Positions 30,783-42,400 of a stretch of DNA of 64,000 nt are shown here, piece by piece (the stretch's first letter is position 1; the number at the start of each line of letters is the position of its first letter). Source of the stretch: Acanthosepion esculentum (lineage: Eukaryota; Mollusca; Cephalopoda; Sepiida; Sepiidae). Both the position numbers and the translations under genes were made by a program. The notes under the pieces were generated by a model. It was not told the origin of the DNA, did no database searches, and saw only the letters and a list, made by a program, of their open reading frames with translations. The stretch lies in NCBI GenBank assembly GCA_964036315.1, contig OZ038500.1:55096925-55160924 (forward strand), written 5' to 3'.

Positions 30783-31598
30783 TTCTGCTAATATCTATCT
30801 ATATATCTTTTACAGTTTCTTCATATCTATCTAGCGATCGATCTCAGTTTTTTTCCGTGTTTGTCAAAGTCTTTACACATATGAAATAATTGCAATAGAA
30901 AGAAATAGTTTTTATTTTCCTTCTTTGAGTGACTTTTTTATTTTTACAGGGAGGTTCACCCTTTACAAAGCACGAGGGCCACTCGAGGTAGACAGTTACG
31001 TTTGTGTATATATGAGTGGAAGATAACAGTTAAACCCTAATCTTGAATAAGTTAAGATTGTAGTGATCGGGGAAGCATCCTTTTGGGGGTCGATTCCACA
31101 GAGCAGTGGTTCGTGGGAAGAAGCTGCTCAAGTGGAACTTATTTGCCAACGATGGAATATAGTGGGAATCTAGGTGGTTCGCTACTATGTAAATGGCATG
31201 GCGTGTTCTTGCCGCGAGAGACGAACCTCATCCCGCCTGTGGGAGAGAGAGGTTGAAGGTTTAGGTTAGAACTTTGTGTATAACGCTTCTTTAAAAAACA
31301 CTTTCAAATTATTTTTGATATCATATTTTTTTTTATTTTAACAAAAATAGTTTTATTTGTGCATTTTTCCCCAGATTCGAACCAATTACAGATATTTAAA
31401 TACGAATTTATTGAAATTTTTCCTGCATAATTTAAGATATAAAGCTGACTAACAAGTTGGTGTGTATCAGTTGTAACAAAACTGAACATTTTAATACAAG
31501 TATCTTTTTTTTTCTTTTCCTATCATAATTAATACTCGCAGACTTTATTTCTTGAAAGCCTTATTCTCTTAAATAGAATGAAGACATTATTCAATTAG
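30783..31598. other. unassigned; one G-rich mixed-composition block
   Basis: Bases 30950-31260 are less AT-rich than the surroundings and read GKHPFGGRFHRAVVRGKKLL, LKWNLFANDGI in one plus frame with stops. This looks like decayed coding sequence, but I cannot place it in a family. The rest is AT-rich with nothing recognised. Confidence 0.35.
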
Positions 31599-31815
31599 AT
31601 GCCTCTGTAGTGGGACGGTTATCGGTTTGGAAAGTGGAATCGGAAAACCGAATTCAAGTTCTGACCTAGTCTGTTACGTTAACTTTCGCACTAACACCCT
31701 TGGAAAAGGCATGAATCTGACACCCATCCCCTGAAACTATAGGTCAAATTTTACTGAGTTCCCTAACCTCAGATGACAAAGACTGTAAAAGAAGCGTAAC
31801 TCTGAACCTAAAATC
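31599..31815 (+). mobile_element. tRNA-type SINE
   Basis: It starts atgcctctgtagtgggacgg with A box gggacggttatcggttt and B box gaattcaagttctgacc, then cttggaaaaggcatgaatct and ccctgaaactataggt. The body is homologous to the SINEs at 16707 and 24188 and diverged. Confidence 0.6.
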
Positions 31816-32050
31816 GAGAATGGGGAAAACAGTTAATCACTCCATCTTTCTCAATGCACAGATAATAAAGTAAAAAGAAATGTGGGGAGCCATGTCCAAA
31901 TTATCACCTTTGATATTTTTATCACAAAGTTGAAATCTATTATAAACACATAAACGTTGCTAATGTTCTTTTTGGTGAAACATACAAATTTAATTTAATA
32001 AAACGCTCGTCACTGTTTCGTGATAATAGATGAGAATTAAACACATAATT
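31816..32050. other. unassigned sequence
   Basis: No gene or repeat recognised. Confidence 0.4.
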
Positions 32051-32795
32051 TTCTCTGTGCCGTGTCCCTTCAGGACGTAGGCAATCGTGGCTCTCCACAA
32101 CATTCTGTTCTTTGTAGCCGTTAGTAAAGTTTGTCTTTTTGCTATCTGTCATAATCTCTGTTAGGCCAACCAGATAACTAAGCTCCTTAAGTCGGTAAGC
32201 CGTTGTTTTCGTCTTGACTTCCATATGCCCTGCGTTTTTTCAAATTTTGCAAGGCCTCTTTCCTCATTATGCATCCAAGACATTTCAATTGTCTTTTTCG
32301 GATGCTACATATAAATGTCCTTTTTGTTTCCATTTTCTCTAAAACGTCGTCCTTGCTCCCATATTCAGTCCATGGTATATTTATCTGTGATGAAATAGTC
32401 CTGCATTCATTGTCATATGGAGGACCGATATTATACATAATAGTCTAGTACTCTCTTTGTTGACAATGAAATTTTACTGTTTTTTAATACTTTGCTTAGC
32501 TTTTGGAAGGCACCTTTTGTCTTAGGATTTCGGTGTTGCATTTTCCATCCTCTGCTAAAAACCTTAATAGATAATTATATTTTTGCACTATTTCGATATC
32601 TCCAATTTGTAATTCGTCAGTTGAGATGTTTCTTTTGCTGATAACCATACATTTGCTGATAACCATGAATTTGCTGATAGCATACATTTGTTGATAATCA
32701 TACATTTTGCCTTCTTACAACTGATGTTTATTCTTTTCTTCTCACTTTTCCTTTACTTCTGCAACAGTTCTCGTAGTTTCCTTTCCGTGCTTTAA
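32051..32795 (-). pseudogene. LINE family A, longer 3' part, minus strand
   Basis: From 32795 down: a KRINI-like start, KCMVISKRNI, TDELQIGDIEIVQKYNYLLR, FLAEDGKCNTEILRQKV, then YDNECRTISSQIN, KDDVLEKMETKRTFICSIRK, RQLKCLGCIMRKEALQN, and the usual 3' end at 32051. This covers the end of the RT domain to the 3' terminus. An 18-base unit (ttgctgataaccataca type) is repeated four times at 32634-32706, expanding the CMVISK codons. Broken frames make it non-functional. Confidence 0.75.
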
Positions 32796-33356
32796 AAGCG
32801 GACGGAAGTGCGACACTGATATCCGAAAGTGCATTGGGATAGCGAAAGATGTTTTCCAAAAGATAAGCAATGTATTAGGAAACAGGAAAAATTCGTCAGA
32901 AACAGAGAAAAGAGTACGGAACGGTTACGTAATTGCTGGCCTCCTACATGGCAGTGTACACTGGACAATCTCCTCACAGATGAAGAAGACACTTAAAGCA
33001 ACAGAAATGTGGTTCTACAAAAGGGTGCTGAGAATATCATCGACCGAAAATGCGAACAACGACGAAGTTTTGTAGAAAATGAAAGGAAAAAGGACGCTTA
33101 TATATAACACCAAGAAGTGGCAGGTGAAATTTCTAAGGCACATTATGAGGAAACTGGGCTTGGAAAATTTGATACTCACAGGATAAACTGAAGGTAAGAG
33201 GGACAGAGAAAAACAACGCATAACCTACCTAGCGAGCTTCAGTAATGGCAGAACAAGATTTAGGAGAGACAACGAAAAAGACAAAATCTATTAAAAGTTA
33301 AAAAGGGCAGGTAATTTTGGAGAGCCTTGATGCCTTGAAGGCACATAGAAGAAGAA
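32796..33356 (+). pseudogene. LINE family A, plus strand, head-to-head with the previous copy
   Basis: Plus strand: KCDTDIRKCIGIAKDVFQKI, then VRNGYVIAGLLHGSVHWTIS, SQMKKTLKATEMWFYKRVL, RISSTENANNDEVL, a stop, KGKRTLIYNTKKWQVKFLRH, IMRKLGLENLILTG, REKQRITYLASFSNGRTRFR, and an agaagaagaa tail at 33345. One stop and a few changes separate it from an open frame, so it is better preserved than its neighbours. It lies opposite 32051-32795, giving an inverted repeat of LINE 3' sequence. Confidence 0.78.
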
Positions 33357-34099
33357 AAATCTAATTATACGATATTCTCTGTTATTAAAATTCAATTTCC
33401 CATATTTTATACATTGATCTTTATGGGAAATCGAAGGAGAAACGCCATCTTATTTTCTTAGGATGAATGCTGACGCCGCCTGTTAGAAAACAGAGAAATA
33501 AATAAATAAAAAATTCATGAATATATACATAAAAAGCTGAATTGCTAAATAAAACGAAAGAGGTGAAAAAAAGTCCTTATTTTGATTCTGAACGTTCAAT
33601 TAACAAACCAACGCATTCATCAAATTTGTTGACACCTCGAAAGGAAATCGAATTATGTGAGAAAAAGATGTGCATGCGCCCATAACGAACTGTTTCCTGT
33701 CGTCCTGTAAGCCGGTGTTGTGGGCGCCTAATTACTTTTAAACTTTTAAAAATCGCCATTGTAAATTATTTAAAACGACACATTAAAATTTCACATCACA
33801 GACATTCTCCTTTTAAAAGAAATTAATTTAGAAATCCTTTTTTGTGGTTCTTTCTGTTTGTTATAGTTTAAATAAGCATGGGAGGCGTCTGTGTTATTTT
33901 CGGGGAAGAAAAAGAATGAAAAAGAAAAGAAAAGAAAGGATTTTGAAATTTCATTGAGTGAAAAAGTCCTTGGCCAATTTATGCACAATTAAATGAAATG
34001 AAAATAGCAGTAAATCAATTGTGATGTATTGACTGAGATCGATTGCCTGTGATTGAGAATCTAAAGTGATAAGTCAAGTCAAGAATGACCACACGACTG
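33357..34099. other. unassigned AT-rich sequence
   Basis: No gene or repeat family recognised. A purine-rich run (gaaaagaaaagaaag type) lies at about 33905-33940. Confidence 0.4.
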
Positions 34100-34705
34100 A
34101 AAAGCAGTGGTTAATAAAATATCTGCAAAGTCCTTTGGCAGAGGGTGGAAAGTAAGAAACCGAAAACCAAACATTTGAGTACCGAGGACGGGTAGTCGAA
34201 ATGTTAAGAAAACTGCAGAGAAACAAAAGAATACGTTAGAAACAAAGAAAAGAGCGCTGGGTTGCTATGTGATATCCATTCTTTTATATGGCAGTGAATA
34301 CTGGATAATTTCCCCAGATCAGGAGAAAACTTGGCCCAACAGACATGTGGTTCTACGGAAGGATACTGAACCTTCCATGAGGGAGCGAGTAAAAAACGGG
34401 GAAATTTAAATCAAAATGACATCAAAAGGAACACTTATACTCAGAATCAGACAGAGACAACTGAATTCCCTTGGATACAGAGGAAGGAGGCGTTGGAAAA
34501 CACCCCCCCAGGACATATTGGGGTAAAGTTTGATAGGAAAAGGCAACGATCCACCTACCTAACAATTTTGTGTGAACGAACAGGTGAGGTGAGGGCAAAG
34601 GAAGTAAAAAAGCTGCTAAGGGCTACACGGAACTAAGCTGCTAAGGGCTCTGTGGAGAGCTATGATCGCCAAAGTCCCGAAGGGGCGCGATATATAGAAG
34701 AAGAT
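34100..34705 (+). pseudogene. LINE family A, 3' part, decayed
   Basis: Plus strand: NTLETKKRALGCYVISILLY, GSEYWIISPDQEKTW, RTLILRIRQRQLNSLGY-like sequence, RKRQRSTYLT, KEVKKLLRATRN, then a short internal duplication of aagctgctaagggct and YDRQSPEGARYIEE ending at an agaagaag stub. The order matches other family A copies. Many indels are present. Confidence 0.7.
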
Positions 34706-34726
34706 CTTACCTTTTGTTATAAGAAC

Positions 34727-35278
34727 GCTAATGGGTATGTCCCGATCCTCATAAATACGCTGGACACTATTGTAATTGGGCTAATATGCTATGTAAGTAG
34801 TCCACCACTAGCAGTGGTTTACCTAATTCACGCCGCTGGCGAGTGTTGTATTTTGTTGATGTTATAAAGATTACTATTTCATTTCCAACCTCCGTTTTGG
34901 TTATTCCTTATTCAGTAACCATTTCTAGGTTACAACAAAGAATTAGATTTAAGCTTTCTTTTCTTTTTTTCTTTTTGTATTATTGATTATTTATTATTAT
35001 TGATTATTATTTTTTATTATTGAAATTATTGATGTATTGATGTAAATTCATCATAGTCATTTAATTAAAAGGAAGCATGTTATTTACCATACCTATGAAC
35101 ACTAATCCTCATAAATCCGTTGTACACTATTGTAAGGAGGGTAATATGCTATCGAAGTAGTCAACCACTAGCAGTGGTTTACCTACTTCACGCAGCTGGC
35201 GAGTATTGTATTTTATTGATGTTATAAAGATTATTATTTCATTTCCAACCTCCGTTTTGGTCATTCCTCATTCAGCCC
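34727..35278. repeat. duplicated 185-bp segment in direct orientation
   Basis: 34727-34915 and 35094-35278 are close copies. Shared blocks include atcctcataaat, cactattgtaa, taatatgctat, ccactagcagtggtttacct, gctggcgagt and tttccaacctccgttttggt. They differ by roughly one change in ten bases, so the duplication is not recent. The copies are about 365 bases apart, and the first begins just after a LINE family A tail. Confidence 0.85.
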
Positions 35279-36130
35279 AGTTAAAATAATTAACTGGATC
35301 CTGCATGTCTCATTTCATATGTACCACAGGTCATGAATTCAAGTGTGTGGGTCACTTCCTTGCAAGTTGAGGTCCACCTTAAAAAACACACCATCGGCGT
35401 TTTCTTCTACTCTGCTTTTCTTTCACCTCCAATCAACGCTTGTAAATCCAAACAACGATATGGAATGGGTGACAGGAGCAGGTTTTGGTGAAAATGGAAG
35501 CTTCTGGTACTGAACCTGCACGTTGGCAGCGAATTTAATCATCAACGCCAACATTATAACGGAAGCGACCAGCAAATGAGGAATTAAATTCTTGGATAAC
35601 AACGACGACAACTTATCCCACAAAAGAACAGAATTTTCTAGACTAAAGACACAAATTCTGAATAAATCAAACGAAAAAAATACAAGCTATCTATGCTCGG
35701 TATAAACTAGACAAGAGAACAAGTGAGAACAAGAGCGATTAAATTGCTGGTTGTGCGTAAACCTTCGGGCTCAGAATAGCGCTTTATAGTTAAAATAAAT
35801 AAAAACAAAAGCAAACTATTTAGTGTCAATCTCCGTATCAAAGAGATGATGGCGACAGTTGTCAATCTAATGACAGATGTTATTCGGCAGCCAAAAACTG
35901 ATAAGCGAACTAATGCTGACTCGGAGACCTCCAAATTACCTCCAACTGAAAGACAGGCAAAGAAACCCCTAGAGATTTCAAGACGTAAGTAGAAGAGAAC
36001 GAAGATGAACGGCGTAGGTGCGCAGAGGTTACTTAAAGAAAGAAACTGAAGCCCTATTTATACCAGCCTGGTAAAAGTGTATTAGAATAAATTATGTTAA
36101 TTAGTTGTAGCATAATAGTAAATATCGACG
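35279..36130. other. low-repeat patch
   Basis: No LINE, SINE or microsatellite is recognised here. It is the least repetitive part of the right half of the window and holds the exon candidate described separately. Confidence 0.45.
35423..35657 (-). CDS. possible terminal exon encoding a membrane segment (weak)
   Basis: On the minus strand a pyrimidine-rich run ending ttgatttattcag could be a 3' splice site, with the exon starting at 35657. The frame is then open for about 77 codons to TGA at 35423. It encodes a hydrophobic stretch, LIPHLLVASVIMLALMIKF, flanked by KN and AANVQVQYQK, then a proline-containing tail ending FTSVDWR. The frame has no ATG of its own, so it could only be an internal or last exon. 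The VQVQ after a membrane segment faintly recalls GPI mannosyltransferases, but I would not name it on that. It may be chance. Confidence 0.2.
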
Positions 36131-36135
36131 GTGTG

Positions 36136-36302
36136 GGTGGAGCTAGAGAGAGGGAGAGGGGGATGGAATGAGAGTGAGAGGGGATGGAGTGAAAGTGAGA
36201 GAGAGGAGGATGGATTGGCAGAGAGGGAATGGGGTAAGAGAGATAGGTGGATGGAATGAGAGAGAGAGAGAGGGACGGAGAGAGGAGACTGTCACTTATA
36301 TA
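36136..36302. repeat. GA-rich degenerate minisatellite
   Basis: Repeated ggatggaatgagag and gagagagaggatggattgg-like units, purine on the plus strand. Confidence 0.85.
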
Positions 36303-36480
36303 AAGTTAGAATGCAGTAGATTGGATCAAGAAGACAAGATTCTGAGAAGGAATACAGTAAGATGACCATTCTCGACTGCATAAAATGGCGGATATATTGA
36401 ATTAGCCTCAACCGAGGTTAATTGGCAGTAGATAAGATAGAGTTCCTAATTTACACACCAATTTTAGAGGGAGCAAATAT
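36303..36480. other. unassigned sequence
   Basis: Short mixed-composition segment between two purine-rich repeats; nothing recognised. Confidence 0.4.
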
Positions 36481-38640
36481 TTTCTTCGCCTTCGATGAAG
36501 CAAGGGAAATTACCGCTAGAGAGAAAGAATGAAAGAAGGAAGAAAGGATGAATTAACGAACAAAAGATTTTGAACGCGTGAAAGAAAGATGAACAGAAAG
36601 GAAAAGGATAGATGGAAAGCATAAAAAGAAAAAGAAATAAAGAAAGGGCAAAGAAAGAAAGAAAAGGAGATAGACTAAAAAAGAGCGAAATGCATCTGAA
36701 AGAGGTGTGAAAAAGAAAGAATGCAAGAGAGAAGAAAAGAAGAAAACCAGGAAAAGGGGAAAAAGAGAAAAGAATAAGCAAAGAAAAGAAGAAAAAAAGA
36801 AATAAAAGCGTTAAATCGAAAAAATATAGAGGGAAAGAATGACGGCAGAAATGAGTAAGGGAAAAAATTACTAACGAAAGAAAAAGACAGAAAAAGAATG
36901 AACTTGCCAAGCAAGAAAAAGTAATGACGCCAAGAGGGAAAGAAAAAAGAAAGTAAGAAAGAAGTGTAATTAAAAAATTAAAGAAAGAAAATTTGGAAGT
37001 GAAGAAGTAAGAATGCAAGAAAAAAGTGAAGGGCTGCAAAGAAGGAAAAAAAAAAGGATAAATGAAGTAAAAAGAAAGAAAGAAAAATCTAGAAATAAAT
37101 AAATAAAGAAGGCAAAAAAAGTGAGGCCAGGAAAGAAGAAAAAAGGAAAAATGAAGAAAAAAAGAAAGAAAATCTGGAAGTGAAGAAAGAAAGAAGGGAA
37201 GAAAAAATGAGAGGCCAGGAAAGGAAGAAAAAAAGGAAAACATGATGAAAAAAGAAAAAAAGAGTGAAAGAAAGACGGTAGAAATGAGTAAGTAAAAAGG
37301 AAGTAAGAAAAGCTGGAAGTGAAAAAAGAAAGAATGAACGAAAGAATGAAGGAAAAAGTGAGTCCAGGAAAGAAAGAAAAAAAGGAAAAGTGATAAAAAA
37401 GAAAGAAAAAAATCCAGAAAAATAAATAAAGAAGGCAGGAAAGATTGAGGCCAGGAAAGAAGAAAGAAAGGAATAGTGAAAAAAAAAAAAAAAAAAACGA
37501 GAGAAAATCTGGAAGTGAAGAAAGTAAGCAGGTAGGAAAAAGGTTAGTCCAGTAAAGAAAGAAAAAAAGAGAAATCAAGAAAAAAGAAAGAAAGAAAATA
37601 TGGAAGGGAAGAAAGAAAGAAGGAAGAAAAGGCCAGGTAAGAAAGATACGAAAACAAACGAGAAGAAAAAAGAAAGAAAATCCGGAAGAGAAGTAGAAAT
37701 AAAGACAGAAAAAAAGTGAGGCAATGAAAAGAAGAAAAAGAAAAATAAAGAAAAAAAGAAAGAAAGAAACTCTGGAATTGAACAAAGAAAGAAGGTAGGA
37801 AAAAGTAAGACCAGGAAAGAGAGAAAAAAGAGAAGTGAAAAAAAAGAAAGAAAGAAAATATAGAAAAAAGAAAGAAAATAGGGAAAAAGTAATACCAGGA
37901 AATAAAGAAAAAAGTGATGATGAAAGAAAGAAAATCTGGAAGTGGAAATGAAAGGAGGCAGGAAAAGTTGGAACAAGGAAAGAAACAAAAAAAGGAGAAG
38001 TGAAGAAAAAAGAAAATCTGAAAGTGAAGAAAAAAAGAAAGTAAGGAAAAGTGAGTCCAGGAAAGAAAATGAGGGAAAAGTGATAAAAAAGAAAGAAAGA
38101 AAATTTAGAATAAATAAAGAAGGAAGGCAGGAAAAAGTGAGACCACGAAAGAAGGAAGAAAGGAAAAGTGAAACAAAAAAAAAGCGAAAGAAAATCTGGC
38201 ACGTAAGGCCGGGAAAGAAAGAAAAAAAGGTGAAGCGAAGAAAACAGAAAGAAAGAAAATCTGAACGTGAAGAAAAAAAGGAGGCAGAAAAATGTGAGAC
38301 AAGAAAAAAAGGGAAGTGAAGAAAAAAAAGAAAGAAAGAAAATCTAGAAGTGAAGAAAGAAAGAAGATAGAAAAAGTGAGGGCAGTAAAGAAAAAAGAAA
38401 GGATAAGTGAAGAAAAAAGAAAGAAAATCTGGAAGAGAAAAAAAAAGAAGTGGGGGAAATGTGAGGCAAGGAAAGAAAAAAAAAAAGGAAAAGGGAAAAA
38501 AAGAAAGAAAGAAAATCTGGAAGTGAAGGGATAAAGAAGGTAGGAAAAAGTAGCGTGGTTAGGAAAGAAAGAAAGAAAGAGAAGTGAAGAATAAAAAAGT
38601 ACGATAATCTGGAGGTGAATAAAGTAAGGATGCAGAAATA
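36481..38640. repeat. polypurine minisatellite, about 2.1 kb
   Basis: The plus strand is almost all purine. Beneath the GAAA background a longer unit of about 80-95 bases recurs, marked by aaaatctggaagtgaag and gtgaggccaggaaagaa (for example near 37126, 37212, 37368, 37452, 37546, 37810). The 410-codon minus-strand frame (poly F/S/L) reflects the absence of purines on that strand, not a gene. Such tracts can form triplexes and stall replication. Confidence 0.93.
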
Positions 38641-38679
38641 TGTGAAGACATACATTTGAAAAAAAGAGTCCAAGTAAAA

Positions 38680-38850
38680 ATTATTTCTGTAGAAGGGTAT
38701 TACGAACGCCAGATTGCTATGAAATAACAAATATAAAAAATGGGGTACTTGCAGGAACCAGTGCAAATGTTGCCAGAAAAAGATCTAGGAGGCCCTGAGT
38801 AACATCTATTGTGGAGGATAGACACGTTACTGTGTCTAACAAAAAGAAGT
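38680..38850 (+). pseudogene. Tc1-like transposase N-terminal remnant flanking the satellite
   Basis: Three frames in succession read EGYYERQIAMK, then GTSANVARKRSRRP, a stop, VTSIVEDRHVTVSNKKK, and then RETVPLLTAEF at the first satellite unit. In Tc1-like transposases the N-terminal helix-turn-helix, the GTxxNxxRxGRPRxT hinge and the xxDRxI segment follow in this order before a second HTH. The remnant is therefore collinear with transposase and directly continuous with the array. Stops and frame changes mean it is dead. Confidence 0.65.
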
Positions 38851-39460
38851 AAGAGAAACAGTTCCCCTATTAACTGCTGAATTTAATTCTACACATAAAC
38901 ATCCAATATCTGTTATGACTGTTAAGAGAAGACTTCTATTAGGCTTAAAGAACTAAGAGAAACAGTTCCCCTATTAATTGCTGAATTTAATTCTACATAT
39001 AAACATACAATATCTGTTATGACTGTTAAGAGAAGACTTCTATTAGGCTTAAAGAACTAAGAGAAACAGTTCCCCTATTAATTGCTGAATTTAATTCTAC
39101 ATATAAACATACAATATCTGTTATGAATGTTAAGAGAAGACTTCTATTAGGCTTAAAGAACTAAGAGAAACAGTTCCCCTATTAATTGCTGAATTTAATT
39201 CTACATATAAACATACAATATCTGTTATGACTGTTAAGAGAAGACTTCTATTAGGCTTAGAGAACTAAGAGATACAGTTCCCCTATTAATTGCTGAATTT
39301 AATTCTACACATAAACATCCAATATCTGTTATGAGTGTTAAGAGAAGACTTCTATCAGGCTTAAAGAACTAAGAGAAACAGTTCCCCTATTAACTGCTGA
39401 ATGTAATTCTACACATAAACATCCAATATCTGTTATGACTGTTAAGAGAAGACTTCTATA

Positions 39461-42400
39461 AGGCTTAAAGAACAAAAAGAAACAGTTCCCCTATTAATTG
39501 CTGAATTTAATTCTACATATAAACATACAATATCTGTTATGACTGTTAAGAGAAAACTTCTATTAGGCTTAAAGAACTAAGAGAAACAGTTCCCCTATTA
39601 ATTGCTGAATTTAATTCTACACATAAACATCCAATATCTGTTATGACTAGTAAGAGAAGACTTCTATCAGGCTTAAAGAACTAAGAGAAACAGTTCCCCT
39701 ATTAATTGCGGAATTTAATTCTACATATAAACATACAATATCTGTTATGACTGTTAAGAGAAGACTTCTATTAGGCTTAAAGAACTAAGAGAAACAGTTC
39801 CCCTATTAATTCCTGAATTTAATTCTACATATAAATATACAATATCTGTTATGACTGTTAAGAGAAGACTTCTATTAGGCTTAAAGAACTAAGAGAAACA
39901 GTTCCCCTATTAATTGCTGAATTTAATTCTACAGATAAACATACAATATCTGTTATGACTGTTAAGAGAAGACTTCTATTAGGCTTAAAGAACTAAGAGA
40001 AACAGTTCCCCTATTAATTCCTGAATTTAATTCTACATATAAATATACATTATCTGTTATGACTGTTAAGAGAAGACTTCTATTAGGCTTAAAGAACTAA
40101 GAGAAACAGTTCCCCTATTAATTGCTGAATTTAATTCTACACATAAAGATACAATATCTGTTATGACTGTTAAGAGAAGACTTCTATTAGGCTTAAAGAA
40201 CTAAGAGAAACAGTTTCTTTATTAATTGCTGGATTTAATTCTGCATATAAACATACAATATCTGTTATGACTTTTAAGAGAAGACATCTATTAGGCTTAA
40301 AGAACTAAGAGAAACAGTTCCCCTATTAATTGCTGAATTTAATTCTACACATAAACATCCAATATCTGTTATGACTGTTAAGAGAAGACTTCTATTAGGC
40401 TTAAAGAACTAAGAGAAACAGTTCCCCTATTAATTGCTGAATTTAATTCTACATATAAACATCCAATATCTGTTATGACTGTTAAGAGAAGACTTCTATT
40501 AGGCTTAAAGAACTAAGAGAATCAGTTCCCCTATTAATTGCTGAATTTAAATCTACACATAAACATCCAATATCTGTTATAACTGTTAAGAGAAGACTCC
40601 TATTATACTTAAAGAACTAAGAGAAACAGTTCCCCTATTAATTGCTGAATTTAATTCTACACATAAACATCCAATATCTGTTATGACTGTTAAGAGAAGA
40701 CTTCTATTATGCTTAAAGAACTAAGAGAAACAGTTCCCCTATTAATTGCTGAATTTAATTCTACATATAAACATACAATATCTGTTATGACTGTTAAGAG
40801 AAGACTTCTATTAGGCTTAAAGACCTAAGAGATACAGTTCCCCTATTAATTGCTGAATTTAATTCTACACATAAACATCCAATATCTGTTATGACTGTTA
40901 AGAGAAGACTTCTATTAGGCTTAAAGAACTAAGAGATACAGTTCCCCTATTAATTGCTGAATTTAATTCTACACATAAACATCCAATATCTGTTATGACT
41001 GTTAAGAGAAGACTTCTATTAGGCTTAAAGAACTAAGAGAAACAGTTCCCCTATCAATTGCTGAATTTCATTCTACATATAAACATACAATATCTGTTAT
41101 GACTGTTAAGAGAAGACATCTATTAGGCCTAAAGAACTAAGAGAAACAGTTCCCCTATTAATTGCTGAATTTAATTCTACACATAAACATCCAATATCTG
41201 TTATGACTGTTAAGAGAAGACTTCTATCAGGCTTAAAGAACTAAGAGAAACAGTTCCCCTATTAATTGCTGAATTTAATTCTACATATAAATATACATTA
41301 TCTGTTATGACTGTTAAGAGAAGACTTCTATTAGGCTTAAAGAACTAAGAGAAACAGTTCCCCTATTAATTGCTGAATTTAATTCTACACATAAACATCC
41401 AATATCAGTTATGACTGTTAAGAGAAAACTTCTATTAGGCTTAAAGAACTAAGAGAAAAAGTTCCCCTATTAATTGCTGAATTTCATTCTACATATAAAC
41501 ATACAATATCTGTTATGACTGTTAAGAGAAGACATCTATTAGGCTTAAAGAAATAAGAGAAACAGTTGCCCTATTAACTGCTGAATTTAAATCTACACAT
41601 AAACATCCAATATCTGTTATAACTGTTAAGAGAAGACTTCTATTAGGCTTAAAGAACTAACAGAAACAGTTCCCCTATAAATTGCTGAATTTAATTCTAC
41701 ACATAAACATCCAATATCTGTTAAGACTGTTAAGAGAAGACTTCTATTATGCTTAAAGAACTAAGAGAAACAGTTCCCCTATTAATTGCTGAATTTAATT
41801 CTACACATAAACATCCAATATCTGTTATGACTGTTAAGAGAAGATTTCTATTAGGCTTAAAGAACTAAGAGAAACAGTTCCCCTATTAATTGCTGAATTT
41901 AATTCTACATATAAACATCCAATATCTGTTATGACTGTTAAGAGAAGACTTCTATTAGGCTTAAAGAACTAAGAGAATCAGTTCCCCTATTAATTGCTGA
42001 ATTTAATTCTACACATAAACATCCAATATCTGTTATGACTGTTAAGAGAAGACTTCTATTAGGCTTAAAGAAATAAGAGAAACAGTTCCCCTATTAACTG
42101 CTGAATTTAATTCTACATATAAACATCCAATATCTGTTATGACTGTTAAGAGAAGACTTCTATTAGGCTTAAAGAACTAAGAGAAACAGTTCCCCTATTA
42201 ATTGCTGTATTTAATTCTACATATAAACATCCAATATCTGTTATGACTTTTAAGAGAAGACTTCTATTAGGCTTAAAGAACTAAGAGAATCAGTTCCCCT
42301 ATTAATTGCTGAATTTAATTCTACACATAAACATCCAATATCTGTTATGACTGTTAAGAGAAGACTTCTATTAGGCTTAAAGAACTAAGAGAAACAGTTC

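Noticed and set aside
36464..38766. Minus-strand open frames of up to 410 codons
   Set aside because: They translate to nearly pure F, S, L and P because the strand lacks purines, so stop codons are rare by composition. The underlying repeat unit shifts frame and has no conserved motif.
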